Positions 29,833 through 38,285 of a DNA stretch of 64,000 bases are shown one piece after another. The number at the start of each line of letters is the position of its first letter. Positions within the stretch are counted from its first letter, which is position 1. The notes under the pieces are model-generated. The model was not told where the DNA came from, made no database searches, and saw only the letters and a list, made by a program, of their open reading frames with translations. The position numbers and the translations under genes were made by a program. This stretch comes from Mesostigma viride (lineage: Eukaryota; Streptophyta; Mesostigmatophyceae; Mesostigmatales; Mesostigmataceae), in the NCBI GenBank assembly GCA_009746045.1, contig RPFO01000253.1, positions 1,934,888-1,998,887 on the forward strand. The letters are read 5' to 3'.

Positions 29833-29910
29833 GGTAGCAGAAGAAAAATCGGCGCCGCTGGACTCGGGCGGGAGCAGCACCACCATGATGATGTCATGAG
29901 CGCAGATAAT

Positions 29911-31894
29911 TTATCCCGACCTGACGGCCACGATCACGGCGATCAGCGCGAGGGCGATCCCCATCACGGCGGCGATCGCGATGTTCGTGTCCGACCAAAA
30001 CGTATCCTCGTCCTCCTTCTTCGCGTCGGCGGTCGTCGTCGGCGCCGCGGCGGAGTCATCGGGTGCGGCGACATCGTCGCGCGGGGGCGGTTCCGACAAC
30101 CCCCACAACTCGTCCGGACTGGCGAACAGTCCGACCTCCGCGAACCGGTCGCGGAATTGTTTGGCCACCTCGAGATCGTCCGGTCTTCCAGTGACCCTCA
30201 GTCCGCGGACGTAATCGACGATCTTTTTCTTTCGGATGGCCTCAGGGACCCCGCTAGCGGGGTCCTCGAGTTTTGCCTTGAGCACGTCGGAGTTCGGGTG
30301 ACATTTGGCGAAGGCGAACGAGTAATTCGGGACCGCCTTGAATTCGTCTGTTTTCCACTTGTCGACGAGATAGTCGGCCATCACGGCGGGGCGTCGACAT
30401 TTCACGTCCGAAACCGTTCCGTCCCAATTTTTGACGGATACCTTGTCGGGATAGTCCTGCGCATTGAGCGCGGCTTCGACCGCCTCTTGCCCCGTGGTCG
30501 CGACGTCGACCGCGGGCGCGGTCGTCGCGGGGGGAGCGGGAGACACGGGAGATGGACTCGCGGTCGTGACGGCAGACAACGGCGGATGGACCGCGTAGTT
30601 CAGCGCCCACGCCATTTTCGCGACGTCCCTCGATCGCGTCTCCTCCACCTTCTGGATTCTCTTGCTGAGGGCGAGACCGGGGATCGCCGATTGCTCCATC
30701 GTGCGCCACACCCACGACGGCTGCTTTATGCCTCTCGTCACGCCCCCCGTATCCGGGCTGAGGATCGGGACCGTGGCGGGTACCCGGTCTGACATGAGGA
30801 GATCCATCGCGTCGGACGTGAGTTCCTTCTCCTTGGTCAGCGCGTCCACGACCCTCGGCGCCAGCCACGCCTCGAGCGTATCGCGGTACGTGGTAAACAT
30901 CCAGACGCTCGGCTGCTCTCTTCCGTCGATATACCCCAGCATCGTCGCGGTGGTCATGAGCGCGCGAAAATCGGACATGTATTGCGGTCTTTGGGAAGCG
31001 ACCCACGCCCCCCTGATAATGGTATCCCTGACGGCGTCCTCCCTCGCCTTTCGGGGCATCTGGGCGTCCGCGTCTTTATCGTTCCATCGATGCGTCTTTT
31101 TCCATCCGTTTTCGGCCACCAGGGAATCGTACAATCGCGCGGGGACTCGCGAGGAGAAACCGGACGCGTAGTTCGCGTAATCCGGAGTCGACGCGGGTGG
31201 CTCGGCGGGCGACGCGGCGGGCGACACGACAGACGGCGGGATCGGAGTCGTCGCGACGGGCGAGGGCGCGACGGGGGGCGGAGCGCTCACGTCGTAATTC
31301 CTCGCCCACGCGAGCCGCCTGGCGGCCGTCGCGTTGGAGGAGGACATGGTCGCCGCGTACTCTTGCATCGCCTTGACGCGGGCGTCGAGAACCAAGGACG
31401 GGACGCGCGCCTGTTCGAGCGCGGTCCACACCCAGAACTTCGGCACCGTGTTGCCCGTCTTCGATCCGTTCGATCGATCGATCTCGGGAATGACGGGGAC
31501 GGTCGCGCTCGCGTCCCGCGGACGCATGCCGTGATTCGCCTCGGTCGTGTCGAGATCCCCCTCGTACGTCAGCGCCCTCTGGATATCCCCCGTCAGAAAG
31601 CTCGCGCTCATGTCGCGGAACTTGTCCCACGCCCACACGGGCACCTGGTCCTTCCTCGGACCCGATGACCCCCTTGGCATTCGCGGCGTTCCTCAGTCGC
31701 TCGTACACGACTTGCGGCCCGCCCGACTCCCTCTTGTTCGCGCTCTTCTCCACCGCGGCCGCCGCGGCCGCGACGATCATGAACTCGCGAACGGCGAACA
31801 CCGTCGTTTCGTCGGGCGCCGCGTCCTTGGAGTTCTCGAGAGAGATCGCCAGCATCGTCAACTCGCGCGATCCGACGTCTGTCAACGCGGACAT
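29911..31894 (-). CDS. Repeat-containing, tail-anchored membrane protein with a probable frameshift
   Basis: Two open frames on the minus strand must be combined. The 5' part runs from the ATG at 31894 (MSALTDVGSREL...) to about residue 75. The 3' part runs from about 31665 to 29911 and is open for 589 codons in another frame. One extra base in the C/G run at 31669-31673 explains the break. The protein has two similar modules (WVWTALEQARVPSLVLDARV...ARNYDV and WVWRTMEQSAIPGLALSKRI...LNYAV), each followed by a Pro/Thr/Ala-rich linker. A single transmembrane helix lies at the very C-terminus (IAIAAVMGIALALIAVIVAV). No known family; likely a structural membrane protein. Confidence 0.6.
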
Positions 31895-31921
31895 CGCTTT
31901 CTACTCTGAGCTCGGAAATAA

Positions 31922-33865
31922 ATGCCGCGCATACTTCAAACGATGACCGTTCACCCGTTACCGTCTCGATGGCCGGACGCGGAGACGGAACGGCCGTCGA
32001 CGACGCAGGCGTTCATAAGAGACTATTTCGAGGGGCGCATCCGCGGCGAACCGCCCCCGCCTCATCGCGCGGTAGGAAAGAACTCGTGTTCGATCGCGGA
32101 TTTCAAGCAGGCACCGCAGCAGGCCGTCGTGAACATGTACCTCAGGTACGTGGCCCGACACGGGAGCCAACACCGCGGGTTCCTGGCGTGGCATTCGACG
32201 GGGTCCGGCAAGACCTGCACGGCGCTCGGCGCGATCGACGCGTTCTGGGACACCGATCGGCCGATCTACCTGGCCACGAGTCGCGAGAACGCCAGCAACA
32301 ACTCGATCGAGGAGTACGGCAAGTGCGCGGCGCTGTTCCCCCGATTCGGGGGGATGACGCCGGCGCAGGCGACGACCGCCATCCGGTCGCGAGTCGGCAA
32401 GGGCAAGATCTTGAGTTTCCCCCAGTTGGCGCACGAAACGGGCGCGCATCGTCCGAACCGGCACGCGGACCCCGACCTCCTGCGCGACGCGGTCCTGATC
32501 ATGGACGAGGTGCAGAACCTGTTCCGCCCGCTCCCGGGCCAGGCGGGCGAGCACGACGCCCTCCGCGGATTGCTGGACAAACCGTCGAAGCGCACGCAGG
32601 GACTGTACATGGTGATCCTGAGCGGGACGCCGGGGGACACGGAACAGGAGATCTCGTGGCTCTTGTCCATGATCAAGGGTTCGCGCGTGGGTCCCGACTC
32701 GCCTCTATCCGCGTACGCGGGCCTGTGTTCGTACGTCGACTACGCCGGCGACGCGTCCGTGTACCCCGCGCGGAAACCGGACGCCGTGCACATCACGGAG
32801 CCGAGCGCCGAACAGCGGGCGGCCTTGCGCAAACGTCTTAGCACGGCCAAGGATACGCCGAGCCAATCCGAACGGTTCCTGTACGAGCCTCGCAGGGTGA
32901 CGAACGGCTTGAAAATGTCGCACTTATCGGGCGCGCGACTCTTGCAATCTCTCCCTAAACTGTCGCCGAAGATGAAGGAGATCGCGCTCACGATCTCGAA
33001 ACACCCGAACGAAAAACACTACCTGTACTCCGCCTTCAACGCGGGCGGGATCCGGGACGTGGCGCGCGTGTTAGACGCGCTCGGATACGCTCCCCTCCCG
33101 ATGTCCGGCGCCCTCCCGACGACCGCCCACAAACGGTACGTTCTCCTGGGATCGGACTCGAACCCGACGACGGACGCCGGGTTGCGGAGGATCCGACAGG
33201 TGTTCAACGCTCCCGACAACGCGGACGGGCGCATATTGCAGATCATCCTGGCGAGGAAACGGTTCAACGAGGGGTTGGACCTGAAGAGCGTGCGCCACAT
33301 CCACATCATGGAGCCGCTCCTTTCCGTCAACGCGGAACGCCAGACGATCGCGCGGGCCGTGCGGCACTGCTCCCACCTGCAAGTGGACAAGAAGAAGTGG
33401 GACGTGACCGTCCACCGGTACTTGACGCGCGACGGGGTCGACGACCGCGTGAAAAAGGAGGCCGAGAAGAGGGACCGCGACGAGGCGGTGTCCCGCATGC
33501 TGTCGAACCTCCGCATCACGGCGATCGATTGCCGCCTGATGAGCCGATTGCACAACCAGAAGGAGTGGATGCGCGCGGGCGACCGCGAGCCCATCGCGTG
33601 CATGCCGACGCGGGCGGAAGAAATGACCCGCGCCGTCGTGAGCGGCGCGAAGACGGCGGGCCGCGCCGCGGTCGCCGGGGCCGGGGCGATGGCTCGTATC
33701 GGCAAACGCGCCGTCTTCGCCGCCGGTCGGAACATGATGAGCAACGCGCGCGTGTTCGCGAGGGACGGACGCGCGGCGGCCAAGAAGGCGGAGACGGCGT
33801 ACCGCATGCTGAAGACGCCGCTCGGACAGCTCGTATACGACCCGGTGTTCAACCGGAAGAGGTAG
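31922..33865 (+). CDS. SF2 helicase of the NCLDV D6/D11 group (transcription-factor or NPH-I-like)
   Basis: 647 residues, the size of poxvirus D6 and D11. Motifs in order: Walker A AWHSTGSGKTCTA (about residues 88-100), DEVQ box in LIMDEVQNLF (about 192-200), motif III VILSGTPGD (about 236-244), and motif V/VI RFNEGLDLKSVRHIHI through QTIARAVRHCSH (about 435-480). This layout, including the C-terminal RxCSH, is typical of NCLDV helicases that act in early transcription initiation or termination. The last 90 residues are an Ala/Arg-rich basic extension that may bind nucleic acid. The start lies 27 bp from the divergent gene at 31894. An alternative start is the Met at 31943. Confidence 0.85.
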   Translation: MPRILQTMTVHPLPSRWPDAETERPSTTQAFIRDYFEGRIRGEPPPPHRAVGKNSCSIADFKQAPQQAVVNMYLRYVARHGSQHRGFLAWHSTGSGKTCTALGAIDAFWDTDRPIYLATSRENASNNSIEEYGKCAALFPRFGGMTPAQATTAIRSRVGKGKILSFPQLAHETGAHRPNRHADPDLLRDAVLIMDEVQNLFRPLPGQAGEHDALRGLLDKPSKRTQGLYMVILSGTPGDTEQEISWLLSMIKGSRVGPDSPLSAYAGLCSYVDYAGDASVYPARKPDAVHITEPSAEQRAALRKRLSTAKDTPSQSERFLYEPRRVTNGLKMSHLSGARLLQSLPKLSPKMKEIALTISKHPNEKHYLYSAFNAGGIRDVARVLDALGYAPLPMSGALPTTAHKRYVLLGSDSNPTTDAGLRRIRQVFNAPDNADGRILQIILARKRFNEGLDLKSVRHIHIMEPLLSVNAERQTIARAVRHCSHLQVDKKKWDVTVHRYLTRDGVDDRVKKEAEKRDRDEAVSRMLSNLRITAIDCRLMSRLHNQKEWMRAGDREPIACMPTRAEEMTRAVVSGAKTAGRAAVAGAGAMARIGKRAVFAAGRNMMSNARVFARDGRAAAKKAETAYRMLKTPLGQLVYDPVFNRKR

Positions 33866-35081
33866 CCGGCGCGGAGGGCGCGGCGGTGGAAGGGGGCGGC
33901 GCGTGGCCCAAGCCGTGCGCGATCTTGGTCATGGTCGTCGTTTTTCCGACGTTCGTGATGAAGACGCCGTACGACGCGACGAGCGCGGTGCACTGGGTGA
34001 ACAGACTGACCGAGTCCTTGAAGTCGGCGCGGAAGAGGATGGCGCCCGCGGGGACCAGCATGAGAACGAGGGCGCAGACCAGGAGGAACGAGGTCTCGAG
34101 TCGATCGGACTTGGCCACCGGGACCAGCTCGATCTTCCCCTCCGCGTCGAGCCGCACGTCCTTGCGCGACCAGTACATGTTTTTCGCGTGACTCGCGAAC
34201 GTGTCGATACCCAACGTCGCCTTCTTGCCTTCGAACAAGACATCGTTGAGCTTTTCGATCTTCGTCTGTTTGTCGTCCTTGCTGGACACGACGAGGGACG
34301 CGTTGTGCGCCGCCGCGACGACGTGATCCATCGGCACCGCGATGCCTTTCATCAACCCCCACGACGCCAGTTCCGTGACGCCCGTCAAACACGTCATGAG
34401 CGCGGACATCGCCACGAGTTTCCAGCTCGTCGACCGGCGGCCCAGCATCGCGGCCACGATCGCCATGGAGAACGTGATCAGGGTGGGGGAGAGCAGTTTG
34501 AGCGTCACCTTCCACTCGTCGTTCTCCAATCGCGGGACCGGTTTCTCGGCGATCCTGTTGTACGTGTCCGCGTAAAAGGGGACGACGGCCAGCTTGACGA
34601 ACACGTACTGTCCGAGCAAGATCACGCCCAAACTCCCGAGAGTGGACACTCCCACCGTCCACTTCCCCTCCTCGATCGGTGTCCTGACCGCCTGGCCGCG
34701 CAAGGCGTAATACGACCCCCCGGCGCCCAGGATCGCGATCAACACGTACGACACCATCGTGAGCCACATCAGACCGGTCCCGCCCATATCGTCGTACACC
34801 TTCTCCGCCCCCCCGTCCTTGGCGGCGACCCCCTTGAACACGCTGTCCGCGAGCGCGTCCATCCCGACGTCGCCCGGTTCGATCGGATCGTTGGCGCCCT
34901 CCCCCAATTGAGACGCCACCTGTCTGCGTATGGCCCGTTTCGCGGCCGTGTTGATCTCTAGCCGGATGTACAAAAGGAGGAGGAGCATCTCCACGCCCAT
35001 GACGAAAGAGGACATCACGGCGGTCGCGCCCCACAACGTCAACGGTCCCCGCGCCATCTTTATAAGAGTAACGTGCGACAT
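33849..35081 (-). CDS. Multi-pass membrane protein, unknown
   Basis: 410 residues from the ATG at 35081 (MSHVTLIKMARG). Hydrophobic segments near residues 14-40 (GATAVMSSFVMGVEMLLLLLYI), 110-130, 145-170, 195-215, 220-240, 330-350 and 365-385 give about six or seven passes. A large polar loop lies between the fifth and sixth (VVSSKDDKQTKIEKLNDVLFEGKK). The C-terminus is Pro/Ala-rich. Its stop overlaps the helicase end by 17 bp. The tandem array lies upstream, so it may regulate this gene. A much longer frame on the same strand (to 33019) is a shadow. Confidence 0.6.
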   Translation of the reverse strand: MSHVTLIKMARGPLTLWGATAVMSSFVMGVEMLLLLLYIRLEINTAAKRAIRRQVASQLGEGANDPIEPGDVGMDALADSVFKGVAAKDGGAEKVYDDMGGTGLMWLTMVSYVLIAILGAGGSYYALRGQAVRTPIEEGKWTVGVSTLGSLGVILLGQYVFVKLAVVPFYADTYNRIAEKPVPRLENDEWKVTLKLLSPTLITFSMAIVAAMLGRRSTSWKLVAMSALMTCLTGVTELASWGLMKGIAVPMDHVVAAAHNASLVVSSKDDKQTKIEKLNDVLFEGKKATLGIDTFASHAKNMYWSRKDVRLDAEGKIELVPVAKSDRLETSFLLVCALVLMLVPAGAILFRADFKDSVSLFTQCTALVASYGVFITNVGKTTTMTKIAHGLGHAPPPSTAAPSAPATSSG

Positions 35082-35117
35082 TTTCCTCTGTCGCGCCACG
35101 TCCGTTTTTCGAGCGCT

Positions 35118-35513
35118 GATGCTCTCGGCCGTCACGAAAAACTCTTTTTCGGAAACTGCTGCTCTCGACCGTCACGAAAACTTTTTTTTCGGAAACTGAT
35201 GCTCTTGACCGTCACGAAAACTTTTTTTCGGAAACTGATGCTCTCGACCGTCACGAAATTTTTTTTTTCGGAAACTGATGCTCTCGACCGTCACGAAAAA
35301 CGTTTTTTTCGGAAACTTATGCTCTCGACCGTCACGAAAAACTTTTTTTCGGGAACTTATGCTTTCGGACGTCACGAAAACTTTTTTTCGGAAACTGATG
35401 CTCTCGACCGTCACGAAAACTTTTTTTCGGAAACTGATGCTCTCGATTGTCACGAATTTTTTTTTTTCGGAAACTGATGCGCTCGACCGTCACGCATTTT
35501 TTCTTCGCGAAAC
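35118..35513. repeat. Ten-copy tandem array of a 39-40-bp unit with T-tracts
   Basis: The unit is GATGCTCTCGACCGTCACGAAAA, then a run of 6-9 T, then CGGAAACT. CGAAAA and TTTTCG in each unit are complementary, so each can form a small hairpin around the T-tract. Copies differ by single bases and in T-run length. The array lies between the divergent genes starting at 35081 and 35622. It is coding on neither strand, although all frames stay open because the unit is short. Confidence 0.9.
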
Positions 35514-35540
35514 GGTCCTGCCGTCGCGTTCCCGGCCGCT

Positions 35541-35580
35541 CTTTGAGTCGACAAGTCCGTGCTGGACTTGTCGACCAAAG
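35541..35580. other. Perfect 12-bp-stem hairpin beside the array
   Basis: GTCGACAAGTCC (35547-35558), loop GTGCT, then GGACTTGTCGAC (35564-35575). The stem is extended by CTTTG/CAAAG across one bulged A. It sits 28 bp right of the tandem array and about 40 bp left of the next ATG. It may be a regulatory or replication signal; a terminator is less likely, as no gene ends here. Confidence 0.75.
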
Positions 35581-35621
35581 AAAGCCCGCGAACGCGACGT
35601 TTATTTCTCCGATGGTACTAA

Positions 35622-36149
35622 ATGGACTGCGTGCTCGAAGGAGTCGCGCGACCCCATCCGAGTCGCGACAAACGGACCCAGGTGCTCGTGTGCGGGACCA
35701 ACCTCAAGTACGACACCACGTTCCGACTGCCGTACCCGATCACCTCCGTGAAATCCTGTCGCCTCATGTGGGCGTCGATCCCGGGCGTGTCGAGCACGAC
35801 GACGGCCGCGTACGTGAAGATCGGCGGCCAGGTCATCAACAAAGTCCACGCCGCCATCCCCGTGAAATACGTGCATGGCACAGCCCTCTCCTTGCCCGAA
35901 ACGTTTTCGACGCTGAACCCGTCCGACTTCGCGGCGGGACGGGGCCACTTCTTCGTCATCCCGAACTCGGTGGAGACGTACATCCCCGTGAACGACACCG
36001 ACGAAACGGTGCTGTTCTCTCCCGAACTGTCCAACGTGACGGAGATCGAGGTGGAACTCTACGCGCTGCCCAATCCCACACGCGAGTTATTGTACCTGAA
36101 CAAAGACACGTTCTCCATGTTATTAGAGTTCGTATCCTCCCATCGGTGA
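35622..36149 (+). CDS. Probable beta-sandwich virion protein
   Basis: 175 residues without transmembrane helix. A central pattern of hydrophobic strands (TFRLPYPITSVKSCRLMWAS, then IPGVSS) recalls a class of giant-virus and virophage proteins with Lp-pI-sV...IP motifs thought to be small capsid-associated beta-sandwiches. The rest (FFVIPNSVETYIPVNDTDE, EIEVELYALPN) also alternates as beta strands. It overlaps the end of the convergent gene by 27 bp. Its upstream region holds the tandem array and hairpin. Family call by pattern only. Confidence 0.5.
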   Translation: MDCVLEGVARPHPSRDKRTQVLVCGTNLKYDTTFRLPYPITSVKSCRLMWASIPGVSSTTTAAYVKIGGQVINKVHAAIPVKYVHGTALSLPETFSTLNPSDFAAGRGHFFVIPNSVETYIPVNDTDETVLFSPELSNVTEIEVELYALPNPTRELLYLNKDTFSMLLEFVSSHR

Positions 36150-36503
36150 ATAGATATCCTCAAACTGCCCCGTGAGGAGGATGGTCCGCGGCTTGTCGGC
36201 CGCGGCGGCCTTCTGTCGCTCTTCCAGACGCATTTTGATGACGCGCAGGCGGGACTCCTCGAGTCTCGCGATCTGCGCGGACCGGCGAGCCTCCGACATC
36301 GCGAACATCTTGTCCAAATCGAAGTGGGTCAGCCGTCGCGACCCCTCGCGATTCCAGTCGTCCGTGTTCGGAGACACGAAAGGCATGGCGTCTATGTCGG
36401 CCGCGCGAAAGTCCGCTTCGTACGGGTACTCGGACCGGTTGACGGAACGTCTCTTTCCCGTGCCGGGAGCGAACACGAGACCGCGCACCAACGACTTGTC
36501 CAT
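36123..36503 (-). CDS. Small helical charged protein, unknown
   Basis: 126 residues. The N-terminus is basic (VFAPGTGKRRSVNRSEYPYE); residues 65-105 form a long charged amphipathic helix, probably a coiled coil (KMFAMSEARRSAQIARLEESRLRVIKMRLEERQK). It ends ILLTGQFEDIYSPMGGYEL. No transmembrane helix. It follows the next gene upstream at 36520 by 16 bp on the same strand, so the two may share a transcript. Not recognised. Confidence 0.5.
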   Translation of the reverse strand: MDKSLVRGLVFAPGTGKRRSVNRSEYPYEADFRAADIDAMPFVSPNTDDWNREGSRRLTHFDLDKMFAMSEARRSAQIARLEESRLRVIKMRLEERQKAAAADKPRTILLTGQFEDIYSPMGGYEL

Positions 36504-36519
36504 CCTATACCAAGTACCA

Positions 36520-36912
36520 TCACATATTTCGGACGGACGTGGCCTTTTCGATCGCCCGGATGGCGTCGGCGATCTTCAGACCGACCAACTCCGCCCCCTC
36601 GCCCCTCCCGCTCGGCCTCGGGATCGGGTCGGCGTCCTTCCTCTCCCTGCCCGTCAACCTCTGTTCGAACCGGTTCTCCAGACGAACGTCGAATTCGAGA
36701 GGAACGAACGGGAGGATGAGCGGCGGGGCCTGCGGCTCGCTCGCCGCCATGGCCCTCGCCGCCGTCGCGAGGTCAAGACCGTAATCGGCGCCCCAACCCA
36801 TCGCGGTCAAAGGACCGGGGTCCGCGCCCACCTTCGTGGGCAGCGTGCTCTCCGCGGGAACGGGTGCGCTCACTGCCGGCCCTGTAAACGGAGCTCCTTC
36901 AAAGTCCGCCAT
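36520..36912 (-). CDS. Pro/Ala-rich small protein, unknown
   Basis: 130 residues. The first 50 are Pro/Ala/Gly-rich and probably disordered. A hydrophobic strand-like piece (PPLILPFVPLEFDVRLENRF) and a C-terminal helix (LVGLKIADAIRAIEKATSV) follow. No motif recognised. It lies in a run of three minus-strand genes with the 40-residue basic peptide 22 bp upstream. Only the dense packing and viral codon use support it. Confidence 0.45.
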   Translation of the reverse strand: MADFEGAPFTGPAVSAPVPAESTLPTKVGADPGPLTAMGWGADYGLDLATAARAMAASEPQAPPLILPFVPLEFDVRLENRFEQRLTGRERKDADPIPRPSGRGEGAELVGLKIADAIRAIEKATSVRNM

Positions 36913-36934
36913 TCGTAGTATTACAGAGAGATAT

Positions 36935-37057
36935 TTAGCCCCCGCCGAAGGGCATCATCAGGACGGACGCCCTCGCGTGGTGACGGCGGCGGCGGTGCGC
37001 GGCGCCGGAGTGACCCCTCTTCAGGAACCTCCCCGTGATCTTGCTTCGGATCGGCAT
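36935..37057 (-). CDS. 40-residue very basic peptide, possible DNA-condensing core protein
   Basis: It starts at 37057 with MPIRSKITGRFLKRGHSG, then a run of Arg and His (HRRRRHHARA), and ends MMPFGGG. About a third of residues are Arg, Lys or His. The composition recalls small viral core peptides such as adenovirus mu, but no homology is claimed. Too short to be certain; the support is a clean ATG, tight spacing to the 36912 start, and 46 bp to the divergent gene at 37104. Confidence 0.4.
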   Translation of the reverse strand: MPIRSKITGRFLKRGHSGAAHRRRRHHARASVLMMPFGGG

Positions 37058-37103
37058 GAGACGTATAGTGAAGGGACAGATTTTTATTTTGGGAGGGAGG
37101 TTT

Positions 37104-37619
37104 ATGGAGCGACTTTGGGTCGCGTCGATCGTGATCGTCGTCGCGGTCCTGACGTACTTTTTCGCGATCCGCCGGCGGGGATCCGACAGCGCGCCGACCG
37201 TGACGCCGGACAAGATCGATCCCACGTACGCGGGGACGGACGTCTTCCCCGCGTCGCGCATGACCGCCGAGGAGTTCTCCGGCCACAAGTTCCGATCCAA
37301 GTCGGTCGGCGCCGGCGGGATGCGACTCGTGTCGACGGACGACGGAAAAGTGGGCGTCGTCGAGATCGCGGAGTCGAACGGCGTCCCCTTCGAATTGCAG
37401 AGGCCGAGCCACGTCGGCATGATGGACGCCGCAACGGCCGTGCAGAAGATTCGCGAGAAGAACTCTCCGGAATGGACCGTGACGGACGGCGGGTCGGTCG
37501 ATAACGACACGATGTACGTCGGCATGAAACGATCCGATTCGCCGGGCCAAAAGGTGGTGCTGTTCCGCCCCGTCGTCGTGAAGGAGAACAAAGCCTTCAA
37601 GAGGCCGGAGGCGTCGTGA
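37104..37619 (+). CDS. N-anchored membrane protein, unknown
   Basis: 171 residues from the ATG at 37104, the last start before the hydrophobic helix (residues 4-22, LWVASIVIVVAVLTYFFAI) and an RRR stop-transfer. The remaining 145 residues are soluble and mixed alpha/beta (FSGHKFRSKSVGAGGMRLVS, FELQRPSHVGMMDAATAV, MYVGMKRSDSPGQKVVLF). Upstream, TTTTTATTTTGGGAGGGAGG could serve as an AT-rich promoter. The stop overlaps a possible GTG start of the next gene. Likely a virion or envelope protein; family not recognised. Confidence 0.55.
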   Translation: MERLWVASIVIVVAVLTYFFAIRRRGSDSAPTVTPDKIDPTYAGTDVFPASRMTAEEFSGHKFRSKSVGAGGMRLVSTDDGKVGVVEIAESNGVPFELQRPSHVGMMDAATAVQKIREKNSPEWTVTDGGSVDNDTMYVGMKRSDSPGQKVVLFRPVVVKENKAFKRPEAS

Positions 37620-37636
37620 CTTCCGAGCAAACGAGA

Positions 37637-38101
37637 ATGACTTCCGCGTTCCTACCCTACCGACGTCCGACTTCGGCGTTCCGGCCTTACAGCCGCCCGG
37701 CTTCGGCGTTCCGACCCTACAAACGCCCCGCGCCCGCGCCGCGCTCGAAACCGCCGTGCGTCCACGGCCGAAGCAAGAGGTGGTGCAGAGTGTGCTCCCC
37801 TCGCTCGTTCTGCCCGTGCGGGACGTTCCGATACAACTGCACCGCGTGTCGCGGCTTGGGCATCTGTCGACACAAGAGGGCCCGCTCGCGGTGCGTCTCT
37901 TGCAAGTTGGAGAACGCGGGCGGAAGCCAATTGTGCGAGCACCTGCGGGTGCGAGGGGAGTGCCTCCTATGTTTCCGACTCGGACGGGAGTGCACGGGTC
38001 TGTGCGGGTGCACCCCCCCAAAAAGGAAGCGGCGGTGCAAGACCTGCCGCGCGAACGACCGCGGTGTCGACGCAAAAGAGGACGTGCATGAATTGTCCTA
38101 A
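37637..38101 (+). CDS. Cys-rich protein with repeated CxH-CxxC zinc motifs
   Basis: 154 residues from the ATG at 37637. The N-terminus repeats a nine-residue element twice or more (TSAFRPYSRPASAFRPYKRP). Then follow Cys/His repeats of the form C-x-H-x(4-6)-C-x2-C: CVHGRSKRWCRVC, CRHKRARSRCVSC and CEHLRVRGECLLC, plus a last CGC/CKTC cluster. Giant viruses carry similar CEHxRxxxxCxxC repeat proteins of unknown function, presumed to bind zinc. The 3' end overlaps the convergent membrane-protein gene by 135 bp. Confidence 0.6.
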   Translation: MTSAFLPYRRPTSAFRPYSRPASAFRPYKRPAPAPRSKPPCVHGRSKRWCRVCSPRSFCPCGTFRYNCTACRGLGICRHKRARSRCVSCKLENAGGSQLCEHLRVRGECLLCFRLGRECTGLCGCTPPKRKRRCKTCRANDRGVDAKEDVHELS

Positions 38102-38269
38102 CGCGAACAGAGACGCGAATGTAATCATAAAGTTTATTTGAAATAAACGACTTATCAACAACGCCATCAACAATGTGCCCGCCACATCCACGATCGCTAG
38201 ACCCATAAAACGGTGCGCGTGCGCGCCCTCTCGCGGCACCCCGAAAACGTGTCTCCACTCGCACGCCAT
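37967..38269 (-). CDS. Small NCLDV-conserved membrane protein
   Basis: The 100-residue frame begins MACEWRHVFGVPREGAHAHRF. Two transmembrane helices follow (GLAIVDVAGTLLMALLISRLF and MITFASLFALGQFMHVLF), then CVDTAVV. The combination of an N-terminal His/Phe-Gly-x-Pro block, an AIVDV helix and H-x-LFCVxT resembles a 65-75-residue membrane protein I recall from many giant viruses. The last 25-30 residues overlap the Cys-rich gene and exceed the usual length, so the ancestral stop may be lost. Function unknown. Confidence 0.6.
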   Translation of the reverse strand: MACEWRHVFGVPREGAHAHRFMGLAIVDVAGTLLMALLISRLFQINFMITFASLFALGQFMHVLFCVDTAVVRAAGLAPPLPFWGGAPAQTRALPSESET

Positions 38270-38285
38270 CCTATAGACAGCGAAA

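Noticed and set aside
33019-35175. 718-codon minus-strand open frame
   Set aside because: It covers both the helicase gene antisense and the membrane-protein gene in the wrong frame; no motif, and Arg/Gly-rich throughout.
35118-35513. Possible CRISPR array
   Set aside because: The units are contiguous and nearly identical with no unique spacers, and the context is a eukaryote.
36921-38264. 447-codon minus-strand frame across several genes
   Set aside because: Antisense to the 37104 and 37637 genes; Arg/Cys-rich shadow without motifs.
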